The notes: generated from the sequence alone by a model not told the origin. 64,000 bases of DNA from Haloglomus litoreum (GCF_029338515.1 NZ_CP119988.1:682001-746000), one strand, 5' to 3'; shown: positions 8,270 through 17,716, counted from the stretch's first letter. Made by a program: numbers and translations.

Positions 8270-8902
8270 ATGCGCGTCATCGGAACCGTCGGGCTGGCGG
8301 GGAGCGGCAAGGGCGAGTTCGCCGCGGTGGCCCGCGAGGCCGGCGTCCCGGTCGTCACGATGGGCGACGTCATCCGGGCGGAGTGCCGGGACCGCGGGCT
8401 CGATCCGGCCGACCACCACGGCGAGGTGGCTCAGGCGCTCCGTGCGGAGCACGGACCCGCGGCCATCGCCGAGCGGTCGCTCCCGCTCATCCGGGAGGCC
8501 CTGGCGGACCACGACGCCGTCCTCGTCGACGGCCTCCGCTCGGACGTGGAGGTCGACGCCTTCGAGGACGCCTTCGGCGACGCCTTCTCGCTCGTGAGCG
8601 TCGAGGCGCCCTACGACGTGCGCGAGGAGCGCATCACATCTCGTGGGCGGGACAACACGGACCGCGAGACGCTGGCCGAGCGCGACGCCCGCGAACTCGG
8701 CTTCGGGATGGGGCACGCGATGGACCGCGCGGACCTCGTCGTCGAGAACGTCGACTCGCTGGAGCGCCTCCGCGAGCGCGCCCGGGCCGTCATCGAGACG
8801 GGTATCGACGCCGTCGACCCCGACGAGGGCTTCGACTGGCGCGAGAGCCCCGGGGCCGAGGAACTGGACGAGGGGGCGGCCGAGGAGGTGGACGGGTCGT
8901 GA
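8270..8902 (+). CDS. P-loop nucleotide kinase-like protein (UPF0200, dephospho-CoA kinase-like)
   Basis: A 210-residue protein beginning MRVIGTVGLAGSGKGEFAAV, whose GLAGSGKGE is a P-loop. Its fold resembles adenylate kinase and dephospho-CoA kinase (DGLRSDVEV, DNTDRETLAERDARE, then MDRADLVVEN). Archaea use an unrelated GTP-dependent enzyme for the last CoA step, so the usual dephospho-CoA kinase label is doubtful. It has an acidic tail, and its stop overlaps the next start in a GTGA junction. The conserved pairing with UPF0201 suggests a shared, unknown cellular role. Confidence 0.8.
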   Translation: MRVIGTVGLAGSGKGEFAAVAREAGVPVVTMGDVIRAECRDRGLDPADHHGEVAQALRAEHGPAAIAERSLPLIREALADHDAVLVDGLRSDVEVDAFEDAFGDAFSLVSVEAPYDVREERITSRGRDNTDRETLAERDARELGFGMGHAMDRADLVVENVDSLERLRERARAVIETGIDAVDPDEGFDWRESPGAEELDEGAAEEVDGS

Positions 8903-9318
8903 CCGACGTCTACAGCGTCGACGTCCAGGTCACCGCGCCCGTCATGCCGACCGAGGTGACCGCCCGCGTCCGCGACGCCGTCACCAACCTGTTCCCCGAG
9001 GCGGATCTCGAGGAGGGCCACGGTGAACTCCTCGGCGAGGCCCACAGCCTGGAGACGCTCTCCGAGCGCATCCACGAGCAGGAGATCCTCGACACCGCGC
9101 GCGGCCAGTTCCTCGCCGACCGCCAGGGGAACACCTTCTCGTTCGACCTGAAGAAGCAGGCCGCGTTCCAGGGCGTCGTCAACTTCGCCGTCGGCGACCC
9201 CGCCGAACTCGGCGACATCCACGTCCGGGTGACCGTCCGCGAGCCCTCCGTCGAGGCGTACATCGACCACATCGCGCCGCCGACGGAGGACGGCCGACCC
9301 ATCGAGGAGCGGGAGTAG
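8899..9318 (+). CDS. UPF0201 family RNA-binding-domain protein
   Basis: A 139-residue protein starting with GTG at 8899, coupled to the preceding stop by a 4-nt overlap. It contains YSVDVQVTAPVMPTEVTARV, then SLETLSERIHEQEILDTARG and a C-terminal VRVTVREPSVEAYIDHIAPP. This is the archaeal UPF0201 family, whose structure resembles ribosomal protein L5-type alpha/beta folds. An RNA-related role is assumed for the family but not shown. No alternative start fits as well, because the longer frame overlaps the kinase-like gene. Confidence 0.82.
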   Translation: MTDVYSVDVQVTAPVMPTEVTARVRDAVTNLFPEADLEEGHGELLGEAHSLETLSERIHEQEILDTARGQFLADRQGNTFSFDLKKQAAFQGVVNFAVGDPAELGDIHVRVTVREPSVEAYIDHIAPPTEDGRPIEERE

Positions 9319-9361
9319 CGCCGCTCGCGGGTGGAGCTGTTCCGGTCGCGAGGAGTCCCGC

Positions 9362-10603
9362 TCAGCGCTTCTCGGCCTCGGCGATGGCGTTCGATAGGCC
9401 GTGCCCGTTCGTCGCGGGTTCGGGTGCGGAGGTGCTGTATCCGGGGTCGTCGGCGTCGTCGCCGTCCCCGTCATCGGTGTCGTCCGCGTCGGCAGCGGCG
9501 TCGTCGGCGCTCGACTCCTCGCCGTCGTCGACCCGGCGGATGGCCGGCGTGAGGTCGTTCGCGCCCGACACGCCGTCGTCCGGGTCGGTCGCGCGGCGCA
9601 CGGCCGGAGTCGTGTCGTCGGGGACCTCCCGGGGCCCGACGCTCGGGGCGACCGTCTCGATGGCCCGGGCGGGGTCGTCGCTCCGTGCGGCCGGGTCATC
9701 GGCCGCTGCGTCGGTCCCGGTTCCGGCGTCGGCGTCGTCGGCCGCGTCGGCAGCGGCGTCGTCGTCGGCCGGTTCCCGGGTGATGTTCATCGCCCCACGG
9801 GCACGGATGGCGCCGTCGACCTCGGCGTCGTCGTGGAGGTCCAGGTTCTCGCAGGCCACGTCGCCGCGGACGTGGGCGTCCTCGGCGATGGTCACGTCGC
9901 CGCCCCGGGTCGTCACGTCGCCGTGGATGACCGCATCCGGGGCGACCGTGATGTCGCCCTTCGCGCGGAGCGAGCCGAACAGCTCGGTTCCCCGTCCCAC
10001 GTCGATGGACTCGGCCCGGAGGTTCCCGTGGAGTCGGCAGTCCGCGCCGACCTGTGCGGGGGTCGAGACCTGCCAGGCGTCGTCGGAGACGCGTGCGCCC
10101 CGGGGGACGAGCACGGGTTCGTGCTCGCGGTCGTCGGTCAGGAACTCGTCGACGACCTCCTCGGCGTCCTCGTCCCGGCCCAGGCGCAGGAGCTGCGAGA
10201 GGTAGACGAACAGGAAGACGATGGTCGGCATCGGGTTCCGGATGACGATCCAGCCGTTCGCCTCGAAGCCGTCCTCGATGTCGACGTCGTCGCCGATGTC
10301 GAGGTCGCCCGAGACGATGAGCTGGCCGGCGACGTGGACGCGCTCGCCGAGGTAGGCGTCGCCGCCGACGAGGACGTTGCCGCCGACGTCGCACCAGACG
10401 TCGAGCCGGCACTCCCCGTCGGCCTCGATGTCCCCGCCGAAGCGGACCCGCTCGCCGGCGTAGACGTTCCGCCCGCGGACCCCGAACTCGACCGTCGACT
10501 GCCCGCCGACGACCACGTCGCCCTTCGCGACGAGGTCGTGCTCCTCGACGGTCGTGCCGTCGGGGATCTGCAACCGGTCCAGGGGGTCCGAGCGGATGGA
10601 CAC
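9362..10603 (-). CDS. Bactofilin-like polymer-forming protein
   Basis: A 413-residue protein built of repeating short beta-strand turns. Examples are VEEHDLVAKGDVVVGGQSTV, VRFGGDIEADGECRLDVWCD and VHAVIHGDV-type repeats, as in bactofilin (DUF583) right-handed beta-helices that polymerise at the membrane. A hydrophobic stretch (MPTIVFLFVYLSQLL) near residue 120 splits the repeat domain, and the last 120 residues are Asp/Ala-rich and disordered. The GTG at 10603 is preferred because TTTATG at 10628-10633 lies 27 nt upstream (leaderless). An in-frame ATG at 10630 would add nine residues. Confidence 0.78.
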   Translation of the reverse strand: MSIRSDPLDRLQIPDGTTVEEHDLVAKGDVVVGGQSTVEFGVRGRNVYAGERVRFGGDIEADGECRLDVWCDVGGNVLVGGDAYLGERVHVAGQLIVSGDLDIGDDVDIEDGFEANGWIVIRNPMPTIVFLFVYLSQLLRLGRDEDAEEVVDEFLTDDREHEPVLVPRGARVSDDAWQVSTPAQVGADCRLHGNLRAESIDVGRGTELFGSLRAKGDITVAPDAVIHGDVTTRGGDVTIAEDAHVRGDVACENLDLHDDAEVDGAIRARGAMNITREPADDDAAADAADDADAGTGTDAAADDPAARSDDPARAIETVAPSVGPREVPDDTTPAVRRATDPDDGVSGANDLTPAIRRVDDGEESSADDAAADADDTDDGDGDDADDPGYSTSAPEPATNGHGLSNAIAEAEKR

Positions 10604-10627
10604 GCCGTCCGGTTGGCACAGGCCCCG

Positions 10628-10633
10628 CATAAA
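10628..10633 (-). promoter_or_regulatory. TATA-like box of the bactofilin-like gene
   Basis: TTTATG on the minus strand, 25-30 nt before the GTG at 10603. It overlaps the alternative in-frame ATG at 10630, which would therefore probably not be transcribed. Confidence 0.5.
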
Positions 10634-10768
10634 CCCTGACGGCGCGCACGACGGATGTCTGACGCCCGCGTGACGCCCGCTCGCCCCGGCTGCTGGGGGA
10701 CCGTGGGCTGGGTCCCGTCGGCGCCGGGGACCCCAACCCCTTTGCGTGGGCCACACCTCGGTCCGGTA

Positions 10769-11677
10769 ATGGCAACGTGCGCCGTCTGCGGGAAGCACGT
10801 GGATATGCCGTACCGGTGTAATCGGTGCGGCGAGAACTACTGCTCCGAGCATCGGCTCCCCGAGAACCACTCCTGCACCGGGCTGAACGACTGGAACGAC
10901 CCGGACGGCGTGTTCGACTCGGGGTTCGACGACAGCGTGGACCAGCGCGACGGCGCCTCGTCGGGGCTGTCCGGCCGGCTCTCCTCGGTGACGAGCACCG
11001 GCGGCCCGCTGGGCTACGTCCGCGGGAACGTCTCCTACCTGTTCCTCGGCATCATGTTCGTCGTCTTCGTCCTGGAGTTCGTCGTCCTCGCGTTCGCGCC
11101 CCCGCTGTTCCAGGACATCTTCGTGCTCACGTCGGCCCACCCGGAGTACGTCTGGACCTGGGTGACCTCGGTGTTCTCGCACTCGCCGGGCACGTTCTTC
11201 CACATCATCGGGAACGGCATCGTGCTGTACTTCTTCGGGCCGGTCGTCGAGCGCCGCATCGGCTCGAAGCGCTTCGCCGCGCTGTTCCTCGGCACCGGGG
11301 TCCTGGCGGGGCTCGCACAGATCGGCTTCGGCTTCGCCATCGGCGAGCCCATCTCGGGGGTCCTGGGCGCCAGCGGTGCCATCATGGCCATCCTCGGCGT
11401 CCTCACGGTCCTGAATCCGGACCTGAAGGTGTACCTCTACTTCATCCTCCCCGTCCCGATCTGGCTGCTCACGCTCGGCTACGCCGGCCTCTCGGTGGTC
11501 GGGGCGCTGGGCTCGACCAACGTCCTCAGCAACGTCGCCCACATCGCCCACCTCTCCGGCCTCGTCCTCGGCCTGGCCTACGGCCAGTACGTCAAGGGCA
11601 AGGTCAGGGGTCCCGCCGACGAACTCCAGCTGGGTGGCGGGATGCGCCGCCGCGGTGGCGGCCGCGGGCCGTTCTGA
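10769..11677 (+). CDS. Rhomboid intramembrane serine protease with N-terminal AN1-type zinc finger
   Basis: A 302-residue protein. Residues 1-36 hold CAVCGKHVDMPYRCNRC, then YCSEHRLPENHSC, an AN1-like zinc-binding finger. The rest is a six-helix rhomboid core. It has FFHIIGNGIVLYFFG in the second helix, the catalytic-serine motif GASGA, and HIAHLSG carrying the catalytic histidine. It should cleave transmembrane substrates within the bilayer, with the finger on the cytoplasmic side possibly choosing substrates. The ATG at 10769 starts directly at the finger; upstream in-frame sequence is not protein-like. Confidence 0.9.
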   Translation: MATCAVCGKHVDMPYRCNRCGENYCSEHRLPENHSCTGLNDWNDPDGVFDSGFDDSVDQRDGASSGLSGRLSSVTSTGGPLGYVRGNVSYLFLGIMFVVFVLEFVVLAFAPPLFQDIFVLTSAHPEYVWTWVTSVFSHSPGTFFHIIGNGIVLYFFGPVVERRIGSKRFAALFLGTGVLAGLAQIGFGFAIGEPISGVLGASGAIMAILGVLTVLNPDLKVYLYFILPVPIWLLTLGYAGLSVVGALGSTNVLSNVAHIAHLSGLVLGLAYGQYVKGKVRGPADELQLGGGMRRRGGGRGPF

Positions 11678-11717
11678 GCGGGGGCGCCGCCGGAGGGAGG
11701 GAGAGGCGGGTGTCGCC

Positions 11718-13712
11718 TCAGTCGCCCATCGACACACCCCGGATCTCGAACCGCGCCCCGCCGTCGCTCCCCTCCGTGGCGGTGATCGTCCAGCCGTGCG
11801 CCTCGGCGATGGTCTGGACGATGCTGAGCCCGAAGCCGGTTCCCTCGCTGGCGGTGGAGTAGCCCGCCTCGAACACTGCCTCGCGCTGGTCCGCCGGGAT
11901 GCCGGGCCCGTCGTCCTCGACGTAGAACCCGTCCCCGTCCGGGAGCATGCCGACCGTGACGGTCACCGACCCCCCGTCGGCGACCTGCTGGTCGCCGGCG
12001 TCCCGGTCCTCGGCGGTCACGCGCTCGTCCGTGGAGCCGTGCTCCACACTGTTCCGGAACAGGTTCTCGAACAGCTGCGCGAGGCGGTTGCTGTCGGCCA
12101 TGACCGTCCCGCCACCGTCGATACGGAGGCGGCCCCCGTCGGTCTCGACACCGTTCCAGCACTGCTCGGCGTGGGCGGCGAGGTCGACCCGCTGCAGCTC
12201 GTCGATCGCCTCGCCCTCGCGAGCCAGCGTGAGCAGGTCGTCGATCAGCGTCTCCATCCGCTGGAGTGCGGCGTCGATCTTCCCGACGCTCTCGGAGTCT
12301 GACTCCTCGCGGACGAACTCCAGGTGGCCCCGGGCCACCGCCAGCGGGTTCCGCAGGTCGTGGCTGACGACGCTCGTGAACTCGTCGAGCCGCTCGTTGC
12401 GCTGCTGGAGCGCACGGCGGCTCTCCTCGAGCGCCCGCGTCCGGTCGATGCGGGCCAGCGCCACCTCCACGTTCGCGGCGAGGACCTTCCCCAGCGACAC
12501 CTGCCAGCCCTCGAACCGCTCGGTCGTCGTCGACCCGGCCATGAACACGCCGAACTCGCCCAGCGGGAGGATCACCTCGCTCCGGGTGGGCGCCTGCTTC
12601 CCGCCCGGCGCGGTCCTGACGTCGTCGTACACCTGCGGCTCGCCCGATTCGAACACCTCCCAGGCGAGGCTGTCCCCGGATTTGAACGTCGGCAGCGACC
12701 GCTCGTCGGCATCGGCGGCGTCGGTCGCCGCCGTCGGCACCAGCTCGTCGCGCTCTCCATCGTAGAGCCAGATGGTGTTCGCCCGGAGGCCGAGTACCTC
12801 CTCGGCCGCCTCGGTCGCGATGCGGGCGGCCTCGGCCTCGGTCTCGGCGCGGAACAGCCGCCGCGTCGCGTCGTGGAGGCTCACGAGCCGCTCGCGGTGG
12901 GTCCGGCGGGTGGTGATGTCGCGCGCGATGCAGGCGAGGGCGTCCAGCCGGCCGTCCCGGTAGAGCGGCCGGCCGCTCAGCCACGCCCAGCGGGTGTACC
13001 CCCCCTCGGGGTCCACCCTGAGTTCGATCTCGATGGGGGTCCCCTCCGCGAGGGCATCCAGTTGCGTGCGGAGCTCCTCGCGGTCGTCGGGGTGGACCGC
13101 CTGGAGGAGCGCCGTCGGGTCGCTCTCCAGCTCCGTCGCCGGCCGACCGAACAGCCCCTCGTAGCCCGGGTTGACGTAGAGCGTCCGCGAGCGGTCGGCG
13201 TCGAACAGCCACGCCGCCTGGTCGACGGCTCCGAGGAGCCGTGTCGGCGCGCGCCGCCGCCGGACGGCGCGGGCGCGCCACACCCCGGCGGCGAACCCGG
13301 GTGCCCCGCCGAGACTCCCGGCCACCACCATCGAGCCGACGCCGAGCGTCGACGGGACGAGCGCCGGAACGCCGCCGGGACCGCCCCAGACGGCACCGAC
13401 CCCGCCGACGACGAGCCAGGCGAGCGCCGCCGTCGCGACACCGATGCTCGCGACGTACCACCCGCTCACGACCCGCCACGCGTACCACGAGTACCCGGTC
13501 CGCCGGAGGGCGAGCGCGCCCACCAGGACCAGCACCGGCGGGCCGACGCTCGCCGCCGCCGTGAGCAGCCACGGCTCCCCGGCTGCCTCGGCCGCGAGCG
13601 CGAGCAGCCCGCCGGCGACGGCGTAGCCGATGGCGATGGCGTAGACCGCCAGCTCCGGGACCGACAGGGTCCCCCCTGATTCGTAGCCTCCCCTGTGCGT
13701 GTGTGCGGCCAT
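11718..13712 (-). CDS. Membrane-bound sensor histidine kinase (PAS, GAF)
   Basis: A 664-residue protein with four or five hydrophobic helices in residues 15-145. A PAS domain follows (about 158-268, NPGYEGLFG to RDITTRR), then a GAF domain (about 275-420) and a HisKA domain with phospho-acceptor His451 in VVSHDLRNPLA. The C-terminal HATPase (about 540-655) holds LFENLFRNSVEH, DDGPGIP and GTGFGLSIV. It is an autophosphorylating sensor of unknown signal. The longer open frame upstream is the antisense of endonuclease V and was rejected. A receiver protein lies nearby at 14733-16514 on the same strand and could be its partner, which is inference. Confidence 0.92.
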   Translation of the reverse strand: MAAHTHRGGYESGGTLSVPELAVYAIAIGYAVAGGLLALAAEAAGEPWLLTAAASVGPPVLVLVGALALRRTGYSWYAWRVVSGWYVASIGVATAALAWLVVGGVGAVWGGPGGVPALVPSTLGVGSMVVAGSLGGAPGFAAGVWRARAVRRRRAPTRLLGAVDQAAWLFDADRSRTLYVNPGYEGLFGRPATELESDPTALLQAVHPDDREELRTQLDALAEGTPIEIELRVDPEGGYTRWAWLSGRPLYRDGRLDALACIARDITTRRTHRERLVSLHDATRRLFRAETEAEAARIATEAAEEVLGLRANTIWLYDGERDELVPTAATDAADADERSLPTFKSGDSLAWEVFESGEPQVYDDVRTAPGGKQAPTRSEVILPLGEFGVFMAGSTTTERFEGWQVSLGKVLAANVEVALARIDRTRALEESRRALQQRNERLDEFTSVVSHDLRNPLAVARGHLEFVREESDSESVGKIDAALQRMETLIDDLLTLAREGEAIDELQRVDLAAHAEQCWNGVETDGGRLRIDGGGTVMADSNRLAQLFENLFRNSVEHGSTDERVTAEDRDAGDQQVADGGSVTVTVGMLPDGDGFYVEDDGPGIPADQREAVFEAGYSTASEGTGFGLSIVQTIAEAHGWTITATEGSDGGARFEIRGVSMGD

Positions 13713-13883
13713 CTCGTGTGCCCCCCCGGTCTCGCGTTCCTCTTGCCGCTCCCCCGATAAGTATCTGTACCGTACTTGCCCCGCCAGCGGTGGTCCGGTT
13801 CCCGGCTCCCGACGTGTCGGCCCCCCTGGACGCTCGGCCCCGTGTCCGACAGGTTCCTGCCGCCGCGGGCCGAGTGTCCGGCC

Positions 13884-14648
13884 ATGCGCGCGCCGCCAGC
13901 CCGTTTCGACCCGGACCCGACGCGCTCTCGTGCCGAGATGGAGGCGCTCCAGCGGGAGCTCGTCGAGGAGGCCGTGTTCGCCGACGACCTCCCCGTCGTC
14001 CCCGCCGAGGTGGGCGACGCCGGCGAGGGGGCTCCCGTCGTCGCGGGGGTCGACCAGGCGTTCCGCACGGACCGCGACCCGGAGCAGGCCGTCAGCGCCA
14101 TCGTCCTGTGGCGCGGCGGCGAGGTCCTCGAGCGGGCCCACGCCGTCGTCGACTGCGAGTTCCCCTACGTCCCCGGGCTCCTGGCCTTCCGCGAGGCCGG
14201 CTCCATCCTCGCGGCCTTCGACGCACTCGAGCGCGACCCGGACCTCGCGCTGTTCGACGGGAGCGGCCGCATCCACTTCCGCCAGGCCGGCCTCGCGACC
14301 CACGTCGGCACGGCACTGGACCTGCCCAGCGTCGGCGTCGCCAAATCGCTGCTCTGTGGCACGCCCCGCGAGCCCGTCGACGCGCTCCCGCAGGGTGCTC
14401 GCGTCCCCATCGAGGTCCGCGAGGGCGACGACGTGGACGCTCCCGTCGGGACCGTCATCGGCTACGCCTACCAGAGCCGGCAGTTCCCCGACTCGAAGCG
14501 CATCAACCCGCTGTACGTCTCGCCGGGCCACCGGGTGAGCGCCGAGACGGCCGTCGACCTCGTCGAGCGCTGTGCCGGCGACTACAAGCTCCCCGAGCCG
14601 ACGCGGCTGGCGGACTCGTACGCCGACGAGGTGAAATCGGAGTTGTAG
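13884..14648 (+). CDS. nfi: Endonuclease V
   Basis: A 254-residue protein with endonuclease V signatures. These are VAGVDQAF with the metal-binding Asp, FPYVPGLLAFREAGSI, LFDGSGRIHFRQAGLATHVG and SVGVAKSLLCG. The enzyme nicks DNA near deoxyinosine left by adenine deamination, and in some organisms it also acts on inosine in RNA. The ATG at 13884 gives the usual length; the longer frame upstream lacks family similarity. It lies alone between two minus-strand signalling genes. Confidence 0.92.
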   Translation: MRAPPARFDPDPTRSRAEMEALQRELVEEAVFADDLPVVPAEVGDAGEGAPVVAGVDQAFRTDRDPEQAVSAIVLWRGGEVLERAHAVVDCEFPYVPGLLAFREAGSILAAFDALERDPDLALFDGSGRIHFRQAGLATHVGTALDLPSVGVAKSLLCGTPREPVDALPQGARVPIEVREGDDVDAPVGTVIGYAYQSRQFPDSKRINPLYVSPGHRVSAETAVDLVERCAGDYKLPEPTRLADSYADEVKSEL

Positions 14649-14732
14649 TCGGATATCTGCGACAAATATTGTATGTCGGGTATTAACTCGGAGGGGGTCG
14701 AGTAGTGGGAATCTCCACCCGAGAGACCGTCG

Positions 14733-16514
14733 TCACTCCCGTTCGAGTTCGTCGCTCACCAGCCGGCTCAGTAGCCGGAGGAACGTCCGTTCGGCCGTCG
14801 TGAACGGTTCCTCACGCGGGGCATCCGACGCGAAGAAGACCGTCCCGTACAGCTCGCCGTCGACCGTGACCGGGGTGCCGAGGTACGACCCGAGGCGGAA
14901 CTTCTCGTACGCCGCGTCGCCGCTCCACCCGGCTGCCACGGCGTCCTGTATCTCCATCAGTCCGTCCTGTTGGATGGTCTTCCGGCAGTAGGACTCGGAG
15001 AGCGGGCACGAGTCGCCCGGCCGCAGCAGGTCGTGGTCCCCGCTCGCCTCGATCACCGTCTGGATGCCGTCGCCCGTCGTGGCGTCGTCCACCGTGATCC
15101 GGGTCAGGCAGCCGTACGGGAGCCCGAGTTCCTCCGGCCCGGCGCGCAGGAGCCGGGTGACCTTCTCCTCGAAGCCGAGGTCCGCGTCCGTCGCCACGTC
15201 GAGCACCCGCTGCAGGAACTCGAGCGTCGCCTCCCGCTCGCGTTCACGCTCCTTCTCCTCGGTGACGTCCTCCTGGAACCCGACCCAGTTCCGGAGTGTA
15301 CCGGCCTCGTCGGTGATGGGGGCGATGGTGACCCGGTTCCAGAACTCCGACCCGTCCTTCCGGTAGTTCCGGAGTTCGACGGTCGTCGGCTCCCGGCTGT
15401 CGATGGCCGCTCGCATCGCGGCGACCGGTTCCTCGTCCGTGTCCTCCCCCTGGAGGAAGCGGCAGTTCCGGCCGAGGACCTCTCCCTCGTCGTACCCGAC
15501 CAGTTCGACGAAGTGCTCGTTGACGTAGACGAGCGGGTTGTCCTCCCGGTCGGGGTCGGAGAGGGTGATGCCGATGGGCGCTTTCTCCATCGTCCGGGTC
15601 ATCCGCTGGAGGTCCGCCTCCCGGGTTGTCCGTTCGATAGCGGTCGCGAGGACGTTCGCCACGCTCTGGACGAACGTGACGTCGTCGTCGGTGAAGGTGG
15701 TCCGCTCGACCGTGTGGGCCCCCAGCACCCCCCACGGGTCGTCACGGGACCCGATGAGCACGCTGATACCGCTCACGACGTCGTGGTCGACCAGCAGCGA
15801 TGGCTCCTGGAAGCGGTCCTCGGCCCGGATGTCCTCCACGACGACCGGGGCCTCCGCCCGGAGCGTGTATCCGGCCTGTGAATCCGCATCCGTGCCGACG
15901 GTCGCCTCGCCGACCAGCCCCTCCTGCCAGCCCACCCCCGTACGGAGGAGGAGGTCGTCGTCGGGGCGGTACTGGAGGACCTTGACGTAGTCGGTACCGA
16001 GGGTCTCGGCCACGGCCTCGACCGCCCGTTCGAACAGCTCGCCCGGGGGTGCACCGGCCAGCGCCTGCTGTCCCAGTCCGGCGACGCACCGCTGTTGTTC
16101 GGCGCGGGTCTCGAGCTGCGTCTCCGCCCGGTACCTGGCGACGAGGTTGCCGATCCGGTTCGCCAGCAGCGAGTAGCGGTCGGCCCCCGACCGCTTCCGG
16201 AGGTAGTCGCTCACACCGGCCGAGATGGCCTCGCTTGCGACCTCCTCGCTCCCCTTCCCCGTGAACAGGATGAACGGGAGGTCGGGATACTGCTCCCGAA
16301 CGATCTGGAGGAACTCGATGCCGTTCCGCCCGGGCATCTCGTAGTCGGAGACGATGCAGTCGAACGACTCGGCGGCGAGCCGTTCGACGCCCTCGCTCGC
16401 GCTGGTGGCCGTCACCACCGTCAGCTCGGGCTCCTCCCGCTCGAGGGACGCCCCGACCATCTCCGCGAAATCGGGCTCGTCGTCCACGTGAAGCACCCGC
16501 ACCCCCCGGGTCAT
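14733..16514 (-). CDS. Receiver-GAF-LOV-GAF signalling protein (blue-light sensor candidate)
   Basis: A 593-residue protein. The receiver domain (1-120) has the DDE acid pocket, phospho-acceptor Asp57 in CIVSDYEMPG and Lys87. A GAF domain spans about 135-295. The PAS domain at about 305-418 is a LOV domain, with GRNCRFLQG (reactive Cys351), NYRKDGSEFWN and the glutamine in GFQEDVT, all flavin-binding positions. A second GAF spans about 430-593. No kinase or DNA-binding domain follows, so the output must pass through partners. The protein would combine phosphorelay input with blue-light sensing. It is encoded alone on the minus strand. Confidence 0.9.
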   Translation of the reverse strand: MTRGVRVLHVDDEPDFAEMVGASLEREEPELTVVTATSASEGVERLAAESFDCIVSDYEMPGRNGIEFLQIVREQYPDLPFILFTGKGSEEVASEAISAGVSDYLRKRSGADRYSLLANRIGNLVARYRAETQLETRAEQQRCVAGLGQQALAGAPPGELFERAVEAVAETLGTDYVKVLQYRPDDDLLLRTGVGWQEGLVGEATVGTDADSQAGYTLRAEAPVVVEDIRAEDRFQEPSLLVDHDVVSGISVLIGSRDDPWGVLGAHTVERTTFTDDDVTFVQSVANVLATAIERTTREADLQRMTRTMEKAPIGITLSDPDREDNPLVYVNEHFVELVGYDEGEVLGRNCRFLQGEDTDEEPVAAMRAAIDSREPTTVELRNYRKDGSEFWNRVTIAPITDEAGTLRNWVGFQEDVTEEKEREREREATLEFLQRVLDVATDADLGFEEKVTRLLRAGPEELGLPYGCLTRITVDDATTGDGIQTVIEASGDHDLLRPGDSCPLSESYCRKTIQQDGLMEIQDAVAAGWSGDAAYEKFRLGSYLGTPVTVDGELYGTVFFASDAPREEPFTTAERTFLRLLSRLVSDELERE

Positions 16515-16624
16515 AGCCCCGTTATGGACAGAGCCGTCAAATGAGTTGTGTTAACACGAGACGCGAGCGCCGTCCCCGTCTTCGGGCGCCAGACATAGGC
16601 CCACGGCCGCACAAGGGCTCACCG

Positions 16625-17716
16625 ATGGTCACGAAGGAGGCGTCGTGGGCGTACCGCGACGCGTTCGGGGAGGCGTTCGCGCGGACCTACTTCCGGCGGT
16701 ACGGCCTGGGCGTCGTCTCCTCGGTCGGCATCGGCACCTATCTCGGCGACACCACGGACGAGGCCGACGACCGCTACGAGCGCGCCGTGCGCGAGGCCGT
16801 CGAGTCCGGCAGCAGCGTCGTGGACACGGCGGTCAACTACCGCGCCCAGCGCTCGGAGCGCGCGGTCGGTCGGGCCATCGAGGCCGCCGACGTGGACCGT
16901 GAGGCGCTGCTCGTCGCGACGAAGGGCGGGTTCGTCCCGTTCGACGGCGAGCGCCCCGAGGACGCGGCCGCGTACGTCCGCGAGGCGTGGTTCGAGCCCG
17001 ACCACGCGAGCCCCGATGAGATGGTCCGTGGCAACTGCCTCGCGCCACGCTTCCTCGACCGGTCGCTGGACCTGTCGCTCGACAACCTGGGCCTCGACAC
17101 GGTCGACCTGTACTACGTTCACAACCCCGAGACGCAGCTGGCGGAGCGCGACCGCGACGCGGTGTACGACCTGCTGGAGGACGCGTTCGTCCGACTGGAG
17201 GAGCGCCGGGAGGCGGGCGACATCCGCAACTACGGCATCGCGACGTGGGAGTGCTTCCGGGTCCCGCGGGGCCACCCGAAGTACCTCTCCCTGCCCGAGG
17301 TCGTCCGGCGCGCCCGGGCCGCGAGCGACCGCGCGGGGACGGGCGCGACCGGGTTCCGTGCGATCCAGCTCCCGTTCAACGTCCACATGGCCGACGCGTT
17401 CACGCGCGAGGCCCACGAGGGGCCCGAAGGCCCACAGAGCGCGCTGTCGTTCGCCCACGAGGCCGGGCTGAACGTCTTCGCCAGCGCGCCGCTGAAGCAG
17501 GGCGCCCTCGCCCGCGAGGGTGCCATCCCCGAGGATGTCGCCGCGCGGCTGTCCGGCGAGACCCCCGCCCAGCGGGCCATCAACTTCGCGCGGTCCGCGC
17601 CGGGCGTGACGGCGGCGCTCGTCGGAACCGGCAGCCCCGAGCACGTCGAGGAGAACGTCGGGGCCGGCCGTCACGAGCCGCTCGGCGCCGACGCGTTCGA
17701 CGCCACGTTCGAGTGA
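16625..17716 (+). CDS. Aldo/keto reductase
   Basis: A 363-residue TIM-barrel oxidoreductase. The catalytic tetrad is visible as Asp and Tyr in SVVDTAVNYRAQRSE, Lys in LVATKGG and His in LYYVHNPE. NADPH-binding elements appear near the C-terminus (ALVGTGSPEHVEENV). It should reduce carbonyl compounds, but the substrate cannot be told. It starts at the ATG at 16625, about 110 nt from the divergent receiver-LOV gene. Its insert between residues 100 and 150 makes it longer than typical family members. Confidence 0.88.
   Translation: MVTKEASWAYRDAFGEAFARTYFRRYGLGVVSSVGIGTYLGDTTDEADDRYERAVREAVESGSSVVDTAVNYRAQRSERAVGRAIEAADVDREALLVATKGGFVPFDGERPEDAAAYVREAWFEPDHASPDEMVRGNCLAPRFLDRSLDLSLDNLGLDTVDLYYVHNPETQLAERDRDAVYDLLEDAFVRLEERREAGDIRNYGIATWECFRVPRGHPKYLSLPEVVRRARAASDRAGTGATGFRAIQLPFNVHMADAFTREAHEGPEGPQSALSFAHEAGLNVFASAPLKQGALAREGAIPEDVAARLSGETPAQRAINFARSAPGVTAALVGTGSPEHVEENVGAGRHEPLGADAFDATFE

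Noticed and set aside
13713-14531. N-terminal extension of the histidine kinase frame
   Set aside because: It is the antisense of endonuclease V and has no domain.
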